Assembly: GCA_011799875.1 (NCBI GenBank)
Contig: CM022298.1
Span: 260,703,757-260,767,756 of the forward strand
Direction of reading: 5' to 3'
DNA: 64,000 nt
Source: Thinopyrum elongatum
Lineage: Eukaryota; Streptophyta; Magnoliopsida; Poales; Poaceae
Shown here: positions 32,230-42,842 of the stretch, one piece after another
Layout of the letters: each line of letters opens with the position of its first letter
Position numbering within the stretch: position 1 is the first letter of the stretch
The notes under the pieces: model-generated
Seen by the model: only the letters and a program-made list of their open reading frames with translations
Told to the model about the DNA's origin: nothing
Databases searched by the model: none
Position numbers and translations under genes: made by a program

Positions 32230-33499
32230 ACAATGATCCCAAGGATCAATGCTAACTGTACACCACATATTGAATATCAAGAGTATACACCCATTACATA
32301 CCGTCTTACATAAATAGGACCATTATGGTCAAGTCTTGAATAAATCATCGCAGCAGAAATCTTCGTCGATGACTTGGACCCATGACATCTGCCTTAACCC
32401 ACTAGGCATTCTGACTAGGAAAGCGTCTTAGTTCGCATGTTCGTCACCAAAGAACTCTTCATAATATTGCTACTCTTCCAGGCCTGGCCAAGTAAATAGC
32501 CAGGGACAAGCCAGTGAGTACGTTTGAATGTACTCGCAAGCAACCCATGAATGATAACAAGATAACTAAGCAGGGATTCAATTCTAGGTTGGCATTTTAG
32601 GGAATGCTAGTTTTCATCATGCAAGTATTATCAACACCTTATTAGGGGTCATGCATGTGTCTCCAACATGCCACAAGAGGTTACAGATATCAACATAATG
32701 AGAGAGAGTTATCCACAACCCCTTCTCAGTTCCATCGTGACCTTCCTCATGATTCACACAACAATAATATTTTCAATCCGTGTTGTTTTTTAGAAACATA
32801 TGGACGTAGTCTAAGGAGCACCACCCAACTGTCCTTGACCATGGACACGGCTATTTGAATAGTTTGACACTCTACAGAGGTTGCACAATTTACCCACAAG
32901 ATCTGGGGAACTCCCATGTCAGCCACGACCCACAGTAATTCAAGTAACCGGGGTGAGCACCCAATCACTACCTTTCCCTAGTCCTGACTAACATAGAGTC
33001 CACTCGATTGGCAACGGCCCCCATGCCAAACATTCTCACAATTTTATCATTGTCTCCGGAGCCTCGCTCCCAGACATATCACATAACCATGCACGGAGGT
33101 ACCAACGGTGTGTCCAGCTATAAAAACAGTCATGGCCGCCTATCCAAGCACGACCCTGTCCCGAGAGTGACCACGCCAATCCCATCACTAGTAGTGCGGG
33201 CATCCATGCTAGCACGAACTAGGTAATCAGTAATGCCCTTTCCCATATAAGGGTAGTGTGGTTGCGCATGTTTGGTTTGGGACGGTCGACGAATCTTAAA
33301 TCTATTCCAGTTCTGGAAACAACACATTCAACTTGCCTCGGTTCACTACATCTCCATCAAGTAGTGACCTAGCTCATCATCATCTCCCAAGGGTATTAGG
33401 GGCACCCATTGGGGATTTTCGAAAGATTTCTCTCAAGGTGGTATTCACAGAATTCTTGCAAGTTCATGCATCAACAACTATGGTTCACCATCGTATCTC
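32230..33499 (-). repeat. Chromovirus LTR fragment, reverse orientation
   Basis: The reverse complement of about 32490-32530 matches 56930-56990 of the solo LTR (gagtacattcaaa, tactcactggcttgtccctg) and 32820-32880 matches about 56180-56240 (attcaaatagcc, gtccatggt). It is thus the 3' part of a related long LTR. The left boundary with element E is not sharp; the right end is cut by the truncated LTR of element B. No gene. Confidence 0.7.
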
Positions 33500-33641
33500 T
33501 ACGGCCCACCTCCAAGACCACCAAGACAAGACCCTCACGAGGGGCCAGGCCTCGTGAGGAGGATGACACCAAGACCTCCTGAGGGAGCGGCCTCCCCAGG
33601 CGGCCTCCCGAGGAGCGGAGATTTATATGCAGGTGACGTGG
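33500..33641 (+). repeat. 5' LTR of element B, truncated
   Basis: Aligns with 41115-41280 of the 3' LTR (tacggcccacctccaagacc onward). The first 75 bases of the LTR are missing, and after about 33641 the sequence jumps straight to gag-related bases that also occur near 46315 in element C. Confidence 0.85.
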
Positions 33642-34980
33642 CTCATGGCGCGCCTCCTCCTCCTCTATGTGGCGCTAACCCCTAGCCCAGGCGTGGCGCG
33701 CCCCTGCGCGACCCACCGCGCAGGGCGCCGGTGTGTGATGAAGCAAGCTGCCAGGTGATTCAGCGCCCGCAAGCCGATGCACACGCGCTCCTGATGCCAC
33801 AGCGCCAGCACCAGGACCACACGCCTCCGGAGGTCGCGGCCCGCGGGCATCAAGACCAAGCTCCACCCGTGCGGCCCGCACCTATGAGCGTGGCAGGCTA
33901 TCGTGCTTTCACCCCAGAGCTGCGCCGCGTCGTCTGGCCAGGCAAGTTCAAGCCGGATCTGCCCCCACATTATGACGGCACTCCTGACCCCGCGGAATTC
34001 CTCCAGCTCTACGTGCTAAGCATCGAAGCGGCAAACGGTGATGACAAGGTCATGGCGAACTGGTTCCCCATGGCCCTCAAGGACGGAGCACGCTCTTGGC
34101 TCCTAAACCTTCCGGTGGGGTCGATCTACTCCAGGGATGAGCTTCGCGAGCGTTTCATCGCCATCTTTCAGGGTACTCGCGACCGCGCTCCTGCAGTGGG
34201 TGACCTGCGGCGCGTGAAGCAGCAGCCGGGCGAGACCTTGCAAAAGTACATACAGCGCTTCACGGATGTCCGTCTCAGGATCCCGAAGGCGTCTGACGAA
34301 GCCATCATCTCTGCGTTCTCTGAAGGCGTCCGGGACGTCAAGATGAAGGAGGAGCTTGCCATCAATGAAGACTTGTGCTCGGCCCTGGTGATGTTCAACC
34401 TGGCGAATAGATGCGCAAGGGCCGAGGAGGGCCGCCTCTCCCTCCTGGAGCTTCCTGAGGCAGACCCCGAGGACAAGAAGGCCAAGGCTAACGAGGCGAA
34501 GCGCAAGGGTCCTGCCGTACTTGCGGCTGAACCTGAGATGAAGCGCGGTCATGACCACGGCGAACCCTCCAGGGGCAGCCGCCCGTTCTGCATCTTCCAC
34601 AACGTACACAGCCACAACACCAATGACTGCCAAGAGCCCAGGGCCCTCCACGATGGGTGCCTTGGCCGCCGCCCCGAGCGTGGTGACCAGTGCTACGGCA
34701 CGGTGGAGGCCGCTGGGACAACCGCGACCCCCGTCTGGACTGGCATGACCAGCCTCAGGAGGTCCGCTGGCGTGATGAGCCTCGCGACGGGTTCTGGCGT
34801 GATCGGCCTCGTGAAGCCCGTCCTCAGGGCAATGCTGGCCTTCCTCCGCTTCCGCTGCCGGCAAGGAGGAACAACGACAACCGGCAGGACGACGGGGCTG
34901 GGGGCTTCCAGGAACCTCGTGGTATCGCCTGCATCCTAGGTGGTGCGCAGGCCCCCGCCTCACAACGCATCTTCAAGTAG
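33642..34980 (+). pseudogene. Element B gag
   Basis: Open in one frame from 33731 to about 34690 and in another to 34980. Gag domain: YRAFTPELRRVVWPGKFKPD, DPAEFLQLYVLSIEAANGDD, MALKDGARSWLLNLP, LRERFIAIFQGTRDRAP, GETLQKYIQRFTDVRLRIP. A CHHC-type finger follows (CIFHNVHSHNTNDC), then an Arg/Asp-rich tail. A frameshift near 34690 is clear from comparison with element C, which reads GGGRWDN through this place. The TAG at 34978-34980 is a CAG in C. Supplies, in intact relatives, the particle protein. Confidence 0.82.
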
Positions 34981-35694
34981 TTCACTCGTGAGGTGAACGC
35001 GGCCCTCTCGAGGCTCGAGGCTGCGCGTCCCCTCAAGTGGTCACAGTGCGCCATCACTTTCGACTCCAAGGATCACCTCAAGTGCTCGGCTGCCGGAGGC
35101 GCGCTTCCCATGCTCTGCACTCCCACCATCAGCAACGTCCTCGTCACCAAGACCCTCATTGACAATGGCGCAGGGCTGAATGTCCTCTCCGTCGAGACGT
35201 TCGAGACGCTCCAAGTGCCCTATGATAAGCTTCTTCCGACCAGGCCTTTCTCAGGAGTGACTGACGGCTCCACCACCCCCCTGAGGCAGATATGCCTCCC
35301 TGTCACCTTCGGCGACCGCAACAACTACCACACTAAGCTCATCGACTTCGATGTCGCCCATATCGGCCTCCCGTACAACGCCATCCTCGGGTATTCGGCC
35401 CTCGCCAAGTTCATGGCGGCAACCCACCACTGCTACAATGTCCTCAAGATGCCAGGGAGTGGCGGCATCATCACGGCCGCTTGCGATGAGAAGGATGCGG
35501 TGTGCTCCCTCGAGCGCGCCTACCAAGCTGCGGTGGCTGACAACCTAGACGATGAGGACGCCATCCTGTTTTCTGAGATCACACCCAAGAAGAAGAAGCA
35601 GCTCCTCCCCAAGAGTCGTCAGGGGGCTGGCGCACATGCCGATGGTACTTCAGGCCCCACACCCGCTGCTGGGGTGCCCCTTTCTCCTGCATAG
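34981..35694 (+). CDS. Element B aspartic protease
   Basis: Continuous 234-codon stretch after the gag stop. TLIDNGAGLNVLSVETFETL holds the catalytic Asp; element C has LIDGGAGLNVLS, so Gly to Asn after the Asp is an oddity that may weaken activity. HIGLPYNAILGYSALAKFMA is the downstream conserved segment. C-terminus is Lys-rich (PKKKKQLLPKS). Not joined to a full RT: what follows is only a stub. Confidence 0.8.
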   Translation, partial: FTREVNAALSRLEAARPLKWSQCAITFDSKDHLKCSAAGGALPMLCTPTISNVLVTKTLIDNGAGLNVLSVETFETLQVPYDKLLPTRPFSGVTDGSTTPLRQICLPVTFGDRNNYHTKLIDFDVAHIGLPYNAILGYSALAKFMAATHHCYNVLKMPGSGGIITAACDEKDAVCSLERAYQAAVADNLDDEDAILFSEITPKKKKQLLPKSRQGAGAHADGTSGPTPAAGVPLSPA

Positions 35695-36230
35695 GAAGGT
35701 GCGCCCAGCGCCTCCCTCATGACGGGCTTGGGGGCTCCTGTCTGGAGAGCCTCTGACCTGACCAGGGCGACAAGGGGGGTGCTCGGGCACCACTTGAAGG
35801 TGTTCTTCAACGCGCGCCCCCGCGAGCAAGGCGCATGGCGTGAGGCGCCAGGTGCGCGAGAGTTCATCGTCAAGGCAATCGAGGAGCTTTAGGAGGTAAG
35901 GGCCATGCGTGGTGAGCGTTGCCCCGCACGGCCTCCCAGTGCAGCTGCAGCCCTGACGTGGGCAGCGAGCTGCGCGTCTGCGTCAACATACCAGGCCTCA
36001 ATAGGGCTGCTTCGCAGGACCTCTTCTGGCCATGTCGCATCGGCCGGAGTGGGGGCTTCCCCTGCAGCTACGTCTGCATGTCGTTTGGCCTGCTGAACGT
36101 GGCCACCTCGTACAAGCGCTTCGCGCAAGGTGCCATGGCGGCTCACGAGGCCAGGCGCCAGGTGGTCCTGTCGGAGGAAATGTCGGGCCCTCGCAAGCCC
36201 GGTGGGCCTCAGGAGCCGCCCAGCTCGTGA
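35695..36230 (+). pseudogene. Element B RT stub with internal deletion
   Basis: Encodes AREFIVKAIEEL, then ELRVCVNIPGLNRAASQDLFWP fused directly to CSYVCMSFGLLNVATSYKRF. Compared with RT of element A these are the segments DYTSLNKACPKDPFALP and YLTMTFGLRNVGATFQR; the roughly 48 residues between them, including the first catalytic Asp, and everything after, including YVDD, are gone. Hence no polymerase activity. A TAG at 35890-35892 is CAG in element C; a frameshift lies near 35960. The same fusion in C shows it is inherited. Confidence 0.8.
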
Positions 36231-37840
36231 GGAGCAGCTTCTGCAGCACGTTTCTTTAGCTACCCCGACGCTCCCGCGAAAATGGTGCCAGGTGACTTTT
36301 TGGTTTGTTCAGATTGAGGGCGCCCCCGGGCTGCATCATCCTCAGGCTGCTAGGGCCTGGCCCCGCAGCTGTATCATTTTTGTGCATGTATCAGAACAGG
36401 CCTTGCCTTTATGAATTTCACAAGTATTTCAACTGCATGTTCGGTGCTTCGTCACCATGATGTTGCTGCACCATTACAAACCCGCCTGCGACCGCCTCAT
36501 GATTAAGGACTGGCACGGCGTTTGTGCTCGGGTCCGTCCCTGCAGCGTTGCCAAATCCAAGCGTCCGAGCTTTGTCCCGCGGGCCAGCTCTCGTGCGCGT
36601 CACCACCCGGGGTCCTTGGTGCCTTGTTCTCGCATGAGCTAATCACGTGTGGGCGAGAAGGGCGCACAACCCGGTTCATATGACCACAGTTTGGCGCTCC
36701 GCCGTAGCGGGAGCCATGCGCCGGGTGTTTTTCCGTGGGATCGTTGCATGAGAAGACTTGTCACGGTATCTGTGCTCAAGTCCGTCCCTGCAGCGTCAAT
36801 AAAACCAATGGCTGAGCTCTGTCTGGCAGGACGGCCCCATTCACGTCACCTCCTTGGGTCATTGGTGTCCGACCTTCTCATGCGATAACCTCCGGAGGGG
36901 CATTCAGCGCAGGACCCCCCCCCCCCAATCGCCCCACAGGTGTCATAAGCACGCCCCATGCCACAAAAATCAGGCGCAACCCGCCTTGAGGTAGGGCCTC
37001 GTGAGTCCCGCACTGGCTCATGAGTGCCCAGATACACCTCCTCCAGTTCTGTCGTGCTAGCCACGCGTACGAATGGGGATGTACATGCCCCAGAGTCTCC
37101 CTCCGAGGGAACTCCCACCCACGTACCAGTGGAAGCCCCATGCTCCGCGCTGGCGGACGACACTATCGAGGAGCGACTATGCCCACGCACCAGTGGAAGC
37201 CCCATGCTCCACGCTGGCGGATGACACGGCCGAGGAGCGGCTATGCCCACACTAAAGTGGAAGCACCATGGTCCGCGCTGGTGGATAAACAACCGAGGGT
37301 GCCCTCATGGCTGCACCAACCTCAGGAAAGCCTCTCGGCTCTTCGCCCGGTAACACCCCACAGCTTTCCCCTCGGGAGGTACGCGTGAGAGGGCTGGACA
37401 CGGGGGTTGTGCCCAGGCCAGGCCTGGCACACGCCACCCTACCAGGTCCGGGTACCTGGTCTTGTCGCGCCCCTCCCAGGCAAAAGCTGGCGAGGAAAGC
37501 TATGTGGGCTCCGGATTAACCTCGCCGTTGCCTACGCTTCCTTCACGAGGGCTGCTCGCATGTCAAGGGGACCTCCTGAGCATCACGACTCAGGGGCCTC
37601 ACTAGTCATGTAGCCCCTCACCCCTTGGTGTCGTCATGGCAATCCGGACGCCCCAGCGGCGGTCGAGGTATGTGCGGGGCTGGGCCCTGCCGACGCAGAG
37701 GACAAAAGCAAACAAGAAGGAAGCCAAGCACGAAAAGGAAATCGCAGAGCCCTAACAGTTATTACAAGCACAAGTGTTCCACAAATTCAAACAGAAGTTT
37801 TACGCCTCCACGAGGCATGATAAATGTTGCAGGAATAAAA
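36231..37840 (+). other. Element B spacer with tandem repeats
   Basis: About 1.6 kb with no supported gene. It contains two diverged tandem units of about 250 bases (36485-36645 and 36735-36890: 'ctcgggtccgtccctgcagcg', 'ccttggtgcc', 'ctcgcatgagctaa') and a 64-base repeat (37126-37290). Element C has the same spacer at 49096-50733. Confidence 0.7.
37126..37290. repeat. 64-base tandem repeat, 2.6 copies
   Basis: Units start at 37126, 37190 and 37254 (ccagtggaagccccatgctc...gcccac). The matching array in element C has a 60-base period. Confidence 0.85.
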
Positions 37841-40724
37841 CTAGGAAGAAGCGCCACCACCGCCTTGGCCATCGCCGCCGCTCGCCCTGGTCGCCGAAAG
37901 CCCGTCGTCGACGTCACTCTCACCATCATCGCCGCCGCCGCCAACCTCCGCTGCGAGAGCCTTGGGATCGGGGACGTAGAGGAACTTCTCCAGCAGCATG
38001 TCCACGTGACCCTTCACGGCCTCCTCGGCAGCAGCACGGGACTCAGGAGCAATCGAACAGATCACCATGCTGAAGTCAAAGCCAGAGTCCTGAAGGAAGA
38101 GCTGGCTGAAGATGCACGTCGCGGCTGCAGAGAAGAGCGAGCGGCACTCCTCCTCTAGGATGGAGTCCACTTTGGCGGTAGCACCCTTGAGTGCCTCCGC
38201 GAGCTTGGGGAAGAGCCCCACGAGGCCATCCTCGGCAGTCGCCAGTGGCTCCTCATACCCTCCCCTGTAGATGGAGCGCAGTGCGTCATGAGCATTGAGC
38301 TCAAGGGAGAGGAAGGCACCGCGTTCCGCGGATGCCTTCTTCTCAGCAGCAGCAAGGGACTTCTCCCTGGCCTCCAGTTGGGCTGCTGACTCGGAGACGT
38401 GTTGGGTGTGGGACGCCTAAGCATCAGCCACCTCCTTTTTCAGCATGGCTAGGCGGCTGCGCTCCGCGGCTTGGTCAGTGGCCACCTATTTCAGCTTGGT
38501 GTCGCGATCGGTGGACTCCGCTTCACAGGCCTTCAGGTCCTCTTCCCATTGCTGAAGCCGTTGGGTGTGCATGGCTTGCTCTTCCTGGAGGGCCTTCAGC
38601 TTGGCCTCCGCCTCGGCGCGGCGCTCCTCAGCAGATGCAGTGTTGGCCAACGCTGCATCACGAGCCTCCTTGGCTTCGGCGGCCTCCTTCATGCCTTCCG
38701 TGGTGGCGGCCTCGGCCTGGCCCTAGGCCGTCTTGCAGACGTGTTGGCCTGGAGCCACCCTGAGGCAAGCCCCAGGCGCTCCCTCACGAGGCACATGTCC
38801 GCATCCTAGAGGTCGGCTCGGAGCTGACCCAGTGCGGTGTAGGCTTCGTCCAGGGCGCCTGGCCTAATGAGAGGGCCGCAGTCCGCCAGCGCAAGGGCTT
38901 GGGGAGGAGGCGGCACCGGCACGTCAGCTGGCGCCATCACCAGGGAAGCGGTGGCGAGGACGGGTTGGGGCACCGGAGGCTCTGAGCCACCCTCGGGTGT
39001 GGCAACGGCGGACGGCTCCGCAGCTTGCTGGCACGCGGGAGCCGGCTCCTCCTGAGGCCGCATCACCACGTCCTGGGGGGCCTGCTCCGTCGCAAGGGGA
39101 CGTGAGGCGGCCTCTTCCACCCGTGCCGGAGTCGTTACGGCAGCAGCAAGAGGTGGCGCCTCCTAAGCCCCGGCTCCCTCCTTCCTCTTCTTCATCACAA
39201 TTCACATCCTGGTCATCAGGAGAGGAGCACTATGGGCATGGTGCCAATCTATGATAAAAAGAAGCAAGGTAAGGTACTTACTCGTCTGGAGCGATCCACG
39301 TCCTCTTCTTCTCCTTCTTGGCCGGGGCTTGGACACCCCCGCTTTTCCTTGGCGCGGCCTTGGTCGGGCTTGGGGAGTTGGCGGGGGTGCTCTTCGGCTG
39401 GCCCCGGCGCGGCGCTACCGCCTGGCAAGGCGGAGGCATCACCCTGAGGGGACACGACCTGCAGGACCGCATCCGCTTCGGTGGCTGGAGGGGTGCCCCT
39501 CGGGAGGGGTGCCTCCCCACTCTTCTTCGGGGTCGCCTGGCCTAACCTTCCCAGGGTCTGGGGAGTGGCCCCGGACCTCGTGAGGACCCCGGTGGAGCGT
39601 GGAGATTCCACGGCCGGGGGCTCGTCTGCGTCGTCGTCGTCTGCAAAGCTACGAAGGAGCTCGCTCTGAGACGGGGGGAGATATCCGCCACATCGTCCTC
39701 AGTCGCCTTCGAGTCCTCCTCGCCCTCTTTGCTGGCACTGGTGCCAGAGGACACCGGCACCGGGGAGTTGGGGCGCTCAGGCGATGTGAGCCCCAGCTCA
39801 TTGAAGACGGGCATGGCAGCGACCAACGCTTCCTTGTCAGCACAGCGGTACAGCGAAGCGTAGGCCTCCGGAAGGTCGCCCGGCTCCCCCTCAAGCAGGG
39901 TGTTCATGGCCTTGTCCAGCTCCTCGCTCGTCAAGCTCCCCTAGTGCTGCCTGGTGTCATCAGCTGCGCCCTCGAACTGCCACATGGGGCACATGTGCGA
40001 CTGGAGCGGAGCAAGACACTGCGTCAGGAACTCCTTCACGAGCATGCCCCCCGTCAGCGCCCTGGTATACATGTCTGAGGTCATCTTCCTCAGGACAGGC
40101 GCCGCCCGGGGGTCGGAGAACTTCCCGTGGCTCCACCTCTCGAGCCGTTCAGGCAGCGCAGTCGGCAGCTCTAGCCGCTTGTTGAGGCCCTTGGTGTCCA
40201 TGAAAACCCAGCGGCGCCGGAAGCTTTCCACCTTCTTCCCAGCCCTCATGAGCATGTTGTTCTTGTGGAGCACGACAAAGGACACGGAAAACGGAGCGCT
40301 AGGTCGGATCGTGCAGCTATAGGGAGAAGAAGTGCCGAAGGAGTGGCACGGAGGGCCTCACGCCCACGAATGCCTCGCAGTAGAAGGCAAAGATGGAAAG
40401 GAGGAGGATGGAGTTGGGTTGAAAATGCAGGGCCTGGATCTGGTAGTGGCTGAGGACGGCGGTGAACAACTCGGAGAGAGGGGGGACAAGCCCCGCGAAG
40501 ATGCTGTGGAGGAAGAAGGGGTAAACCGTCCGAGCCAGAGTCCGCTGCTTGGTGGAGGCGGCCAGGATCATGGTCTCCTTCCACTCGTTCTCGTCGCTCA
40601 CCGTGTACGGGAGCACGAGGGCGAGGTGCCCCTCCTCGGTGATGGAGGACGCATTGAGTGCTGGCACAGGAGAGGGAGAAGAGCTTGCGGCTTGTGCCGC
40701 GGGCTTTGACTTCTTAGGGGCCAT
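37841..40724 (-). pseudogene. Element B antisense gene, PF04195-like, two predicted exons
   Basis: Starts MAPKKSKPAAQAASSS (an upstream in-frame Met at 40736 adds four residues). Exon 1 40724-39282 carries the hydrophobic domain (YPFFLHSIFAGLVPPLSELF, PNSILLLSIFAFYCEAF, VGVRPSVPLLRHFF), then VESFRRRWVFMD and a Ser/Glu-rich region; donor CGA|GTAAGTA at 39281. Exon 2 begins at about 39208 after ...GATGACCAG and encodes a Pro/Ala-rich part, LIRPGALDEAYTALGQLRADL, a coiled coil (38690-38490) and the C-terminal KVDSILEEECRSLFSAAAT, ending at 37841. Frameshifts near 40317 and in exon 2, and a TAG at 38806-38808 that is CAG in C, make it a pseudogene. Function unknown. Confidence 0.75.
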
Positions 40725-41039
40725 CTGCGAGGTCACCGGCTTCGGAGTTGGAGAAGGAAAAGGGGAAGCCGAGCTCGATCAGATCTGGAGAGGTCCTTGG
40801 AGCAGGAAAGGGGATCTGAGGCAAGGCGAGGAGGAGTAATGATGGCCTGGCAGTGTGAGCCAGCCTTTTATCAGTCTGGACAGTTGGTGAGGCGACGTGG
40901 GGACGCGGAAGGCGTCCGCGTCCCGTCAAGCGCCACGCGTCAACCTGGCCCGTAGGCGATTGGGGCCCGCGGCGCTTCACCCTTGCCCCTTGGCTTCACC
41001 TCGAAGCCAGCCCGAGTGCACCTTGGGCCCGGGGGCTAC
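40725..41039. other. Element B antisense-gene promoter region and polypurine tract
   Basis: No ORF of its own. On the minus strand gataaaaggctgg at 40864-40872 is a TATA-like box about 145 bases before the ATG. The right end, gggcccgggggctac (about 41025-41039), is the polypurine tract for the plus-strand element. Confidence 0.5.
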
Positions 41040-41908
41040 TGTCGCCGTTCTGGGAACCAGGGTACCCAGACTTGCCTGCCTACGGCCCATGGCATGGCTC
41101 CCTCAGCGGCCTGGTACGGCCCACCTCCAAGACCACCAAGACAAGACCCTCGCGAGGGGCCAGGCCTCGTGAGGAGGATGACACCAAGACCTCCCGAGGG
41201 AGCGGCCTCCCCAGGCGGCCTCCCGAGGAGCGGAGATTTCTATGCAGGTACCCAGCCTCACGAGGCAGCGATGACGTGAGCCATGATGACCAAGGCCAAG
41301 TGGGCGCCAGTGGGCGCAGAGGAGGCAGTTTCCTCTTTGGTGCTAAGGAGGCAAGGACAGGCATGGGTTCCCGAGGAATCTCCCAAAGGTTTCCATTCTG
41401 GTGCTACAAGACCAAGACCACGGGCTCGGCAAGGCGGAGGTCATCACCGAGCCCACCACTGCGTCACGACCAAAAGCTTTGCAGGAGAAGACCACCTTTT
41501 GTCAGGATAGGATGTACTACTTGTCCCCTTTCAAACTGGCCGTTGTGGGATCCCTTCCCGCCTAAGTTTCGAGGTAAGAGGACCAAGGCCACTATAAATA
41601 TAGGTTAGCCACCACCATAGAAGAGGTCGAATCATTCTCACCCTCGAGCCCTCGCGAGGTTGTTGATCCTCTGTACTAGTTCATCCTCAGCCCCTCGAGA
41701 GGCCAATCCACCACAAAGCAAGAGTAGGGTATTACACCGCAAGGTGGCCTGAACCTAGGTAAACTGCCGTGTTCATCTTCTTCCTTGATCACGCGAGTCC
41801 GGCTAGGCTAGGCTGTGGGGCGACGGGCTCTAAGCTTGAGAGGTTGAGATATTCGCACACGCCCCAGAGTTCGAACCTTCTAGGGTCTGTGGAGCCCTGA
41901 ATCCGACA
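41040..41908 (+). repeat. 3' LTR of element B, 869 bp
   Basis: Starts TGTCGCCGTTCTGGG, ends CCTGAATCCGACA. TATA box tataaata at 41593-41600. Homologous over its length to the LTRs of element C. It contains many 'cctcgcgagg' type inverted phrases. Confidence 0.88.
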
Positions 41909-42400
41909 ATGGTGGTCGCGGATCATGGCAAAGAGCGGGGCGGTTGGCGGGGTACGCCTCCTTGGGGTCCGTGGGGAAGTGCAATGTGAAGGAGTGAGGG
42001 CACCATGGCGAAGGTGAGATGGGTTTCATCCGATTTTAATGTAGAGGGCTCTAGCGAGAAATATCCCGCCACGGCAGAAAACCGAGCGAGAAGGGGAGGG
42101 TCCGACAGGAAAAAGGAAGGGTGCATCGTGGGGTGGAGTTTTTGTGTTGCGATCACGTGTTGAAAATAACATAACGGGTAGTCCGGACAACCACATTTCT
42201 CCCTCCAAACATGAGTTTGATTTGGGAAGCCCAAATTGTCTAGACGGTTTAATTTGAGAAGATTGTTGAGCGCCCGCTTGACGTCTAAACACGCTCGGAC
42301 ATATGAGGAGAAATGAGCTTCAACTTTGAAGACGACTTTAATCATTTGTTTAATTTATTTATATACATTATAGCCCGTAGCAATGCACGTGCGCTCTACT
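41909..42400. other. Unidentified sequence
   Basis: No ORF with recognisable homology. The last part (atacattatagcccgtagcaatgcacgtgc) resembles the low-complexity ends seen in several grass transposons, but I cannot assign it. Possibly the flank in which element B inserted. Confidence 0.4.
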
Positions 42401-42842
42401 ACTCACAAAAGATGCCCAAGATAGTATATTTGCATGTGAATATTCTCTTCCCTTATTAATTTTTCATGAATTGCATCATTGACCAATGCTATTATTTGTC
42501 AACTTTCAATAAATTTTACCACTTATACCCTTCCTTATGTAATGTCATTACTTTCCATAAGATTAGCATATGATCTTTTTCATTATTTTGATTGAAACAT
42601 AAAAGTAAAGAAGCAAAACTCAAACTAATCTTTATTATATAACTCTCACTCAATTACATAGATAGATAGATCATGAAACTAGCACTCAAAAATAGATCGT
42701 ACTAAATTGTATTCTACTAAATCATGAAATAGCTAAGGATCGAACTAAAAATAGGCAAAGATAATAAAAGTGATGGTGATGCGATACCCGGCACCTCCCC
42801 CAAGCTTGGCACAAGCCAAGGGGAGTGCCCATACCCGTGTAC
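42401..42842 (-). other. Athila 3' untranslated part
   Basis: AT-rich, no gene seen. Confidence 0.4.

Larger units (their letters stand above)
33500..41908 (+). mobile_element. Element B: non-autonomous Tat element, 5' truncated
   Basis: Order: truncated 5' LTR (33500-33641), gag, protease, short RT stub, long spacer with tandem repeats, antisense gene (minus), polypurine tract, full 3' LTR. RT palm, RNase H and integrase are missing, with the same breakpoints as element C, so the loss is ancestral to the family. The 5' end lost most of the LTR, the PBS and the leader by deletion. LTR and coding sequence group B and C as one family, distinct from A. Confidence 0.85.

Noticed and set aside
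34103..34963. 286-codon minus ORF opposite gag of B
   Set aside because: Shadow of gag; no homology to the antisense gene family.
35890..35892. Programmed readthrough or frameshift between protease and RT stub
   Set aside because: The stop is CAG in element C and the frame relation between protease and stub differs in B and C, so these are mutations.
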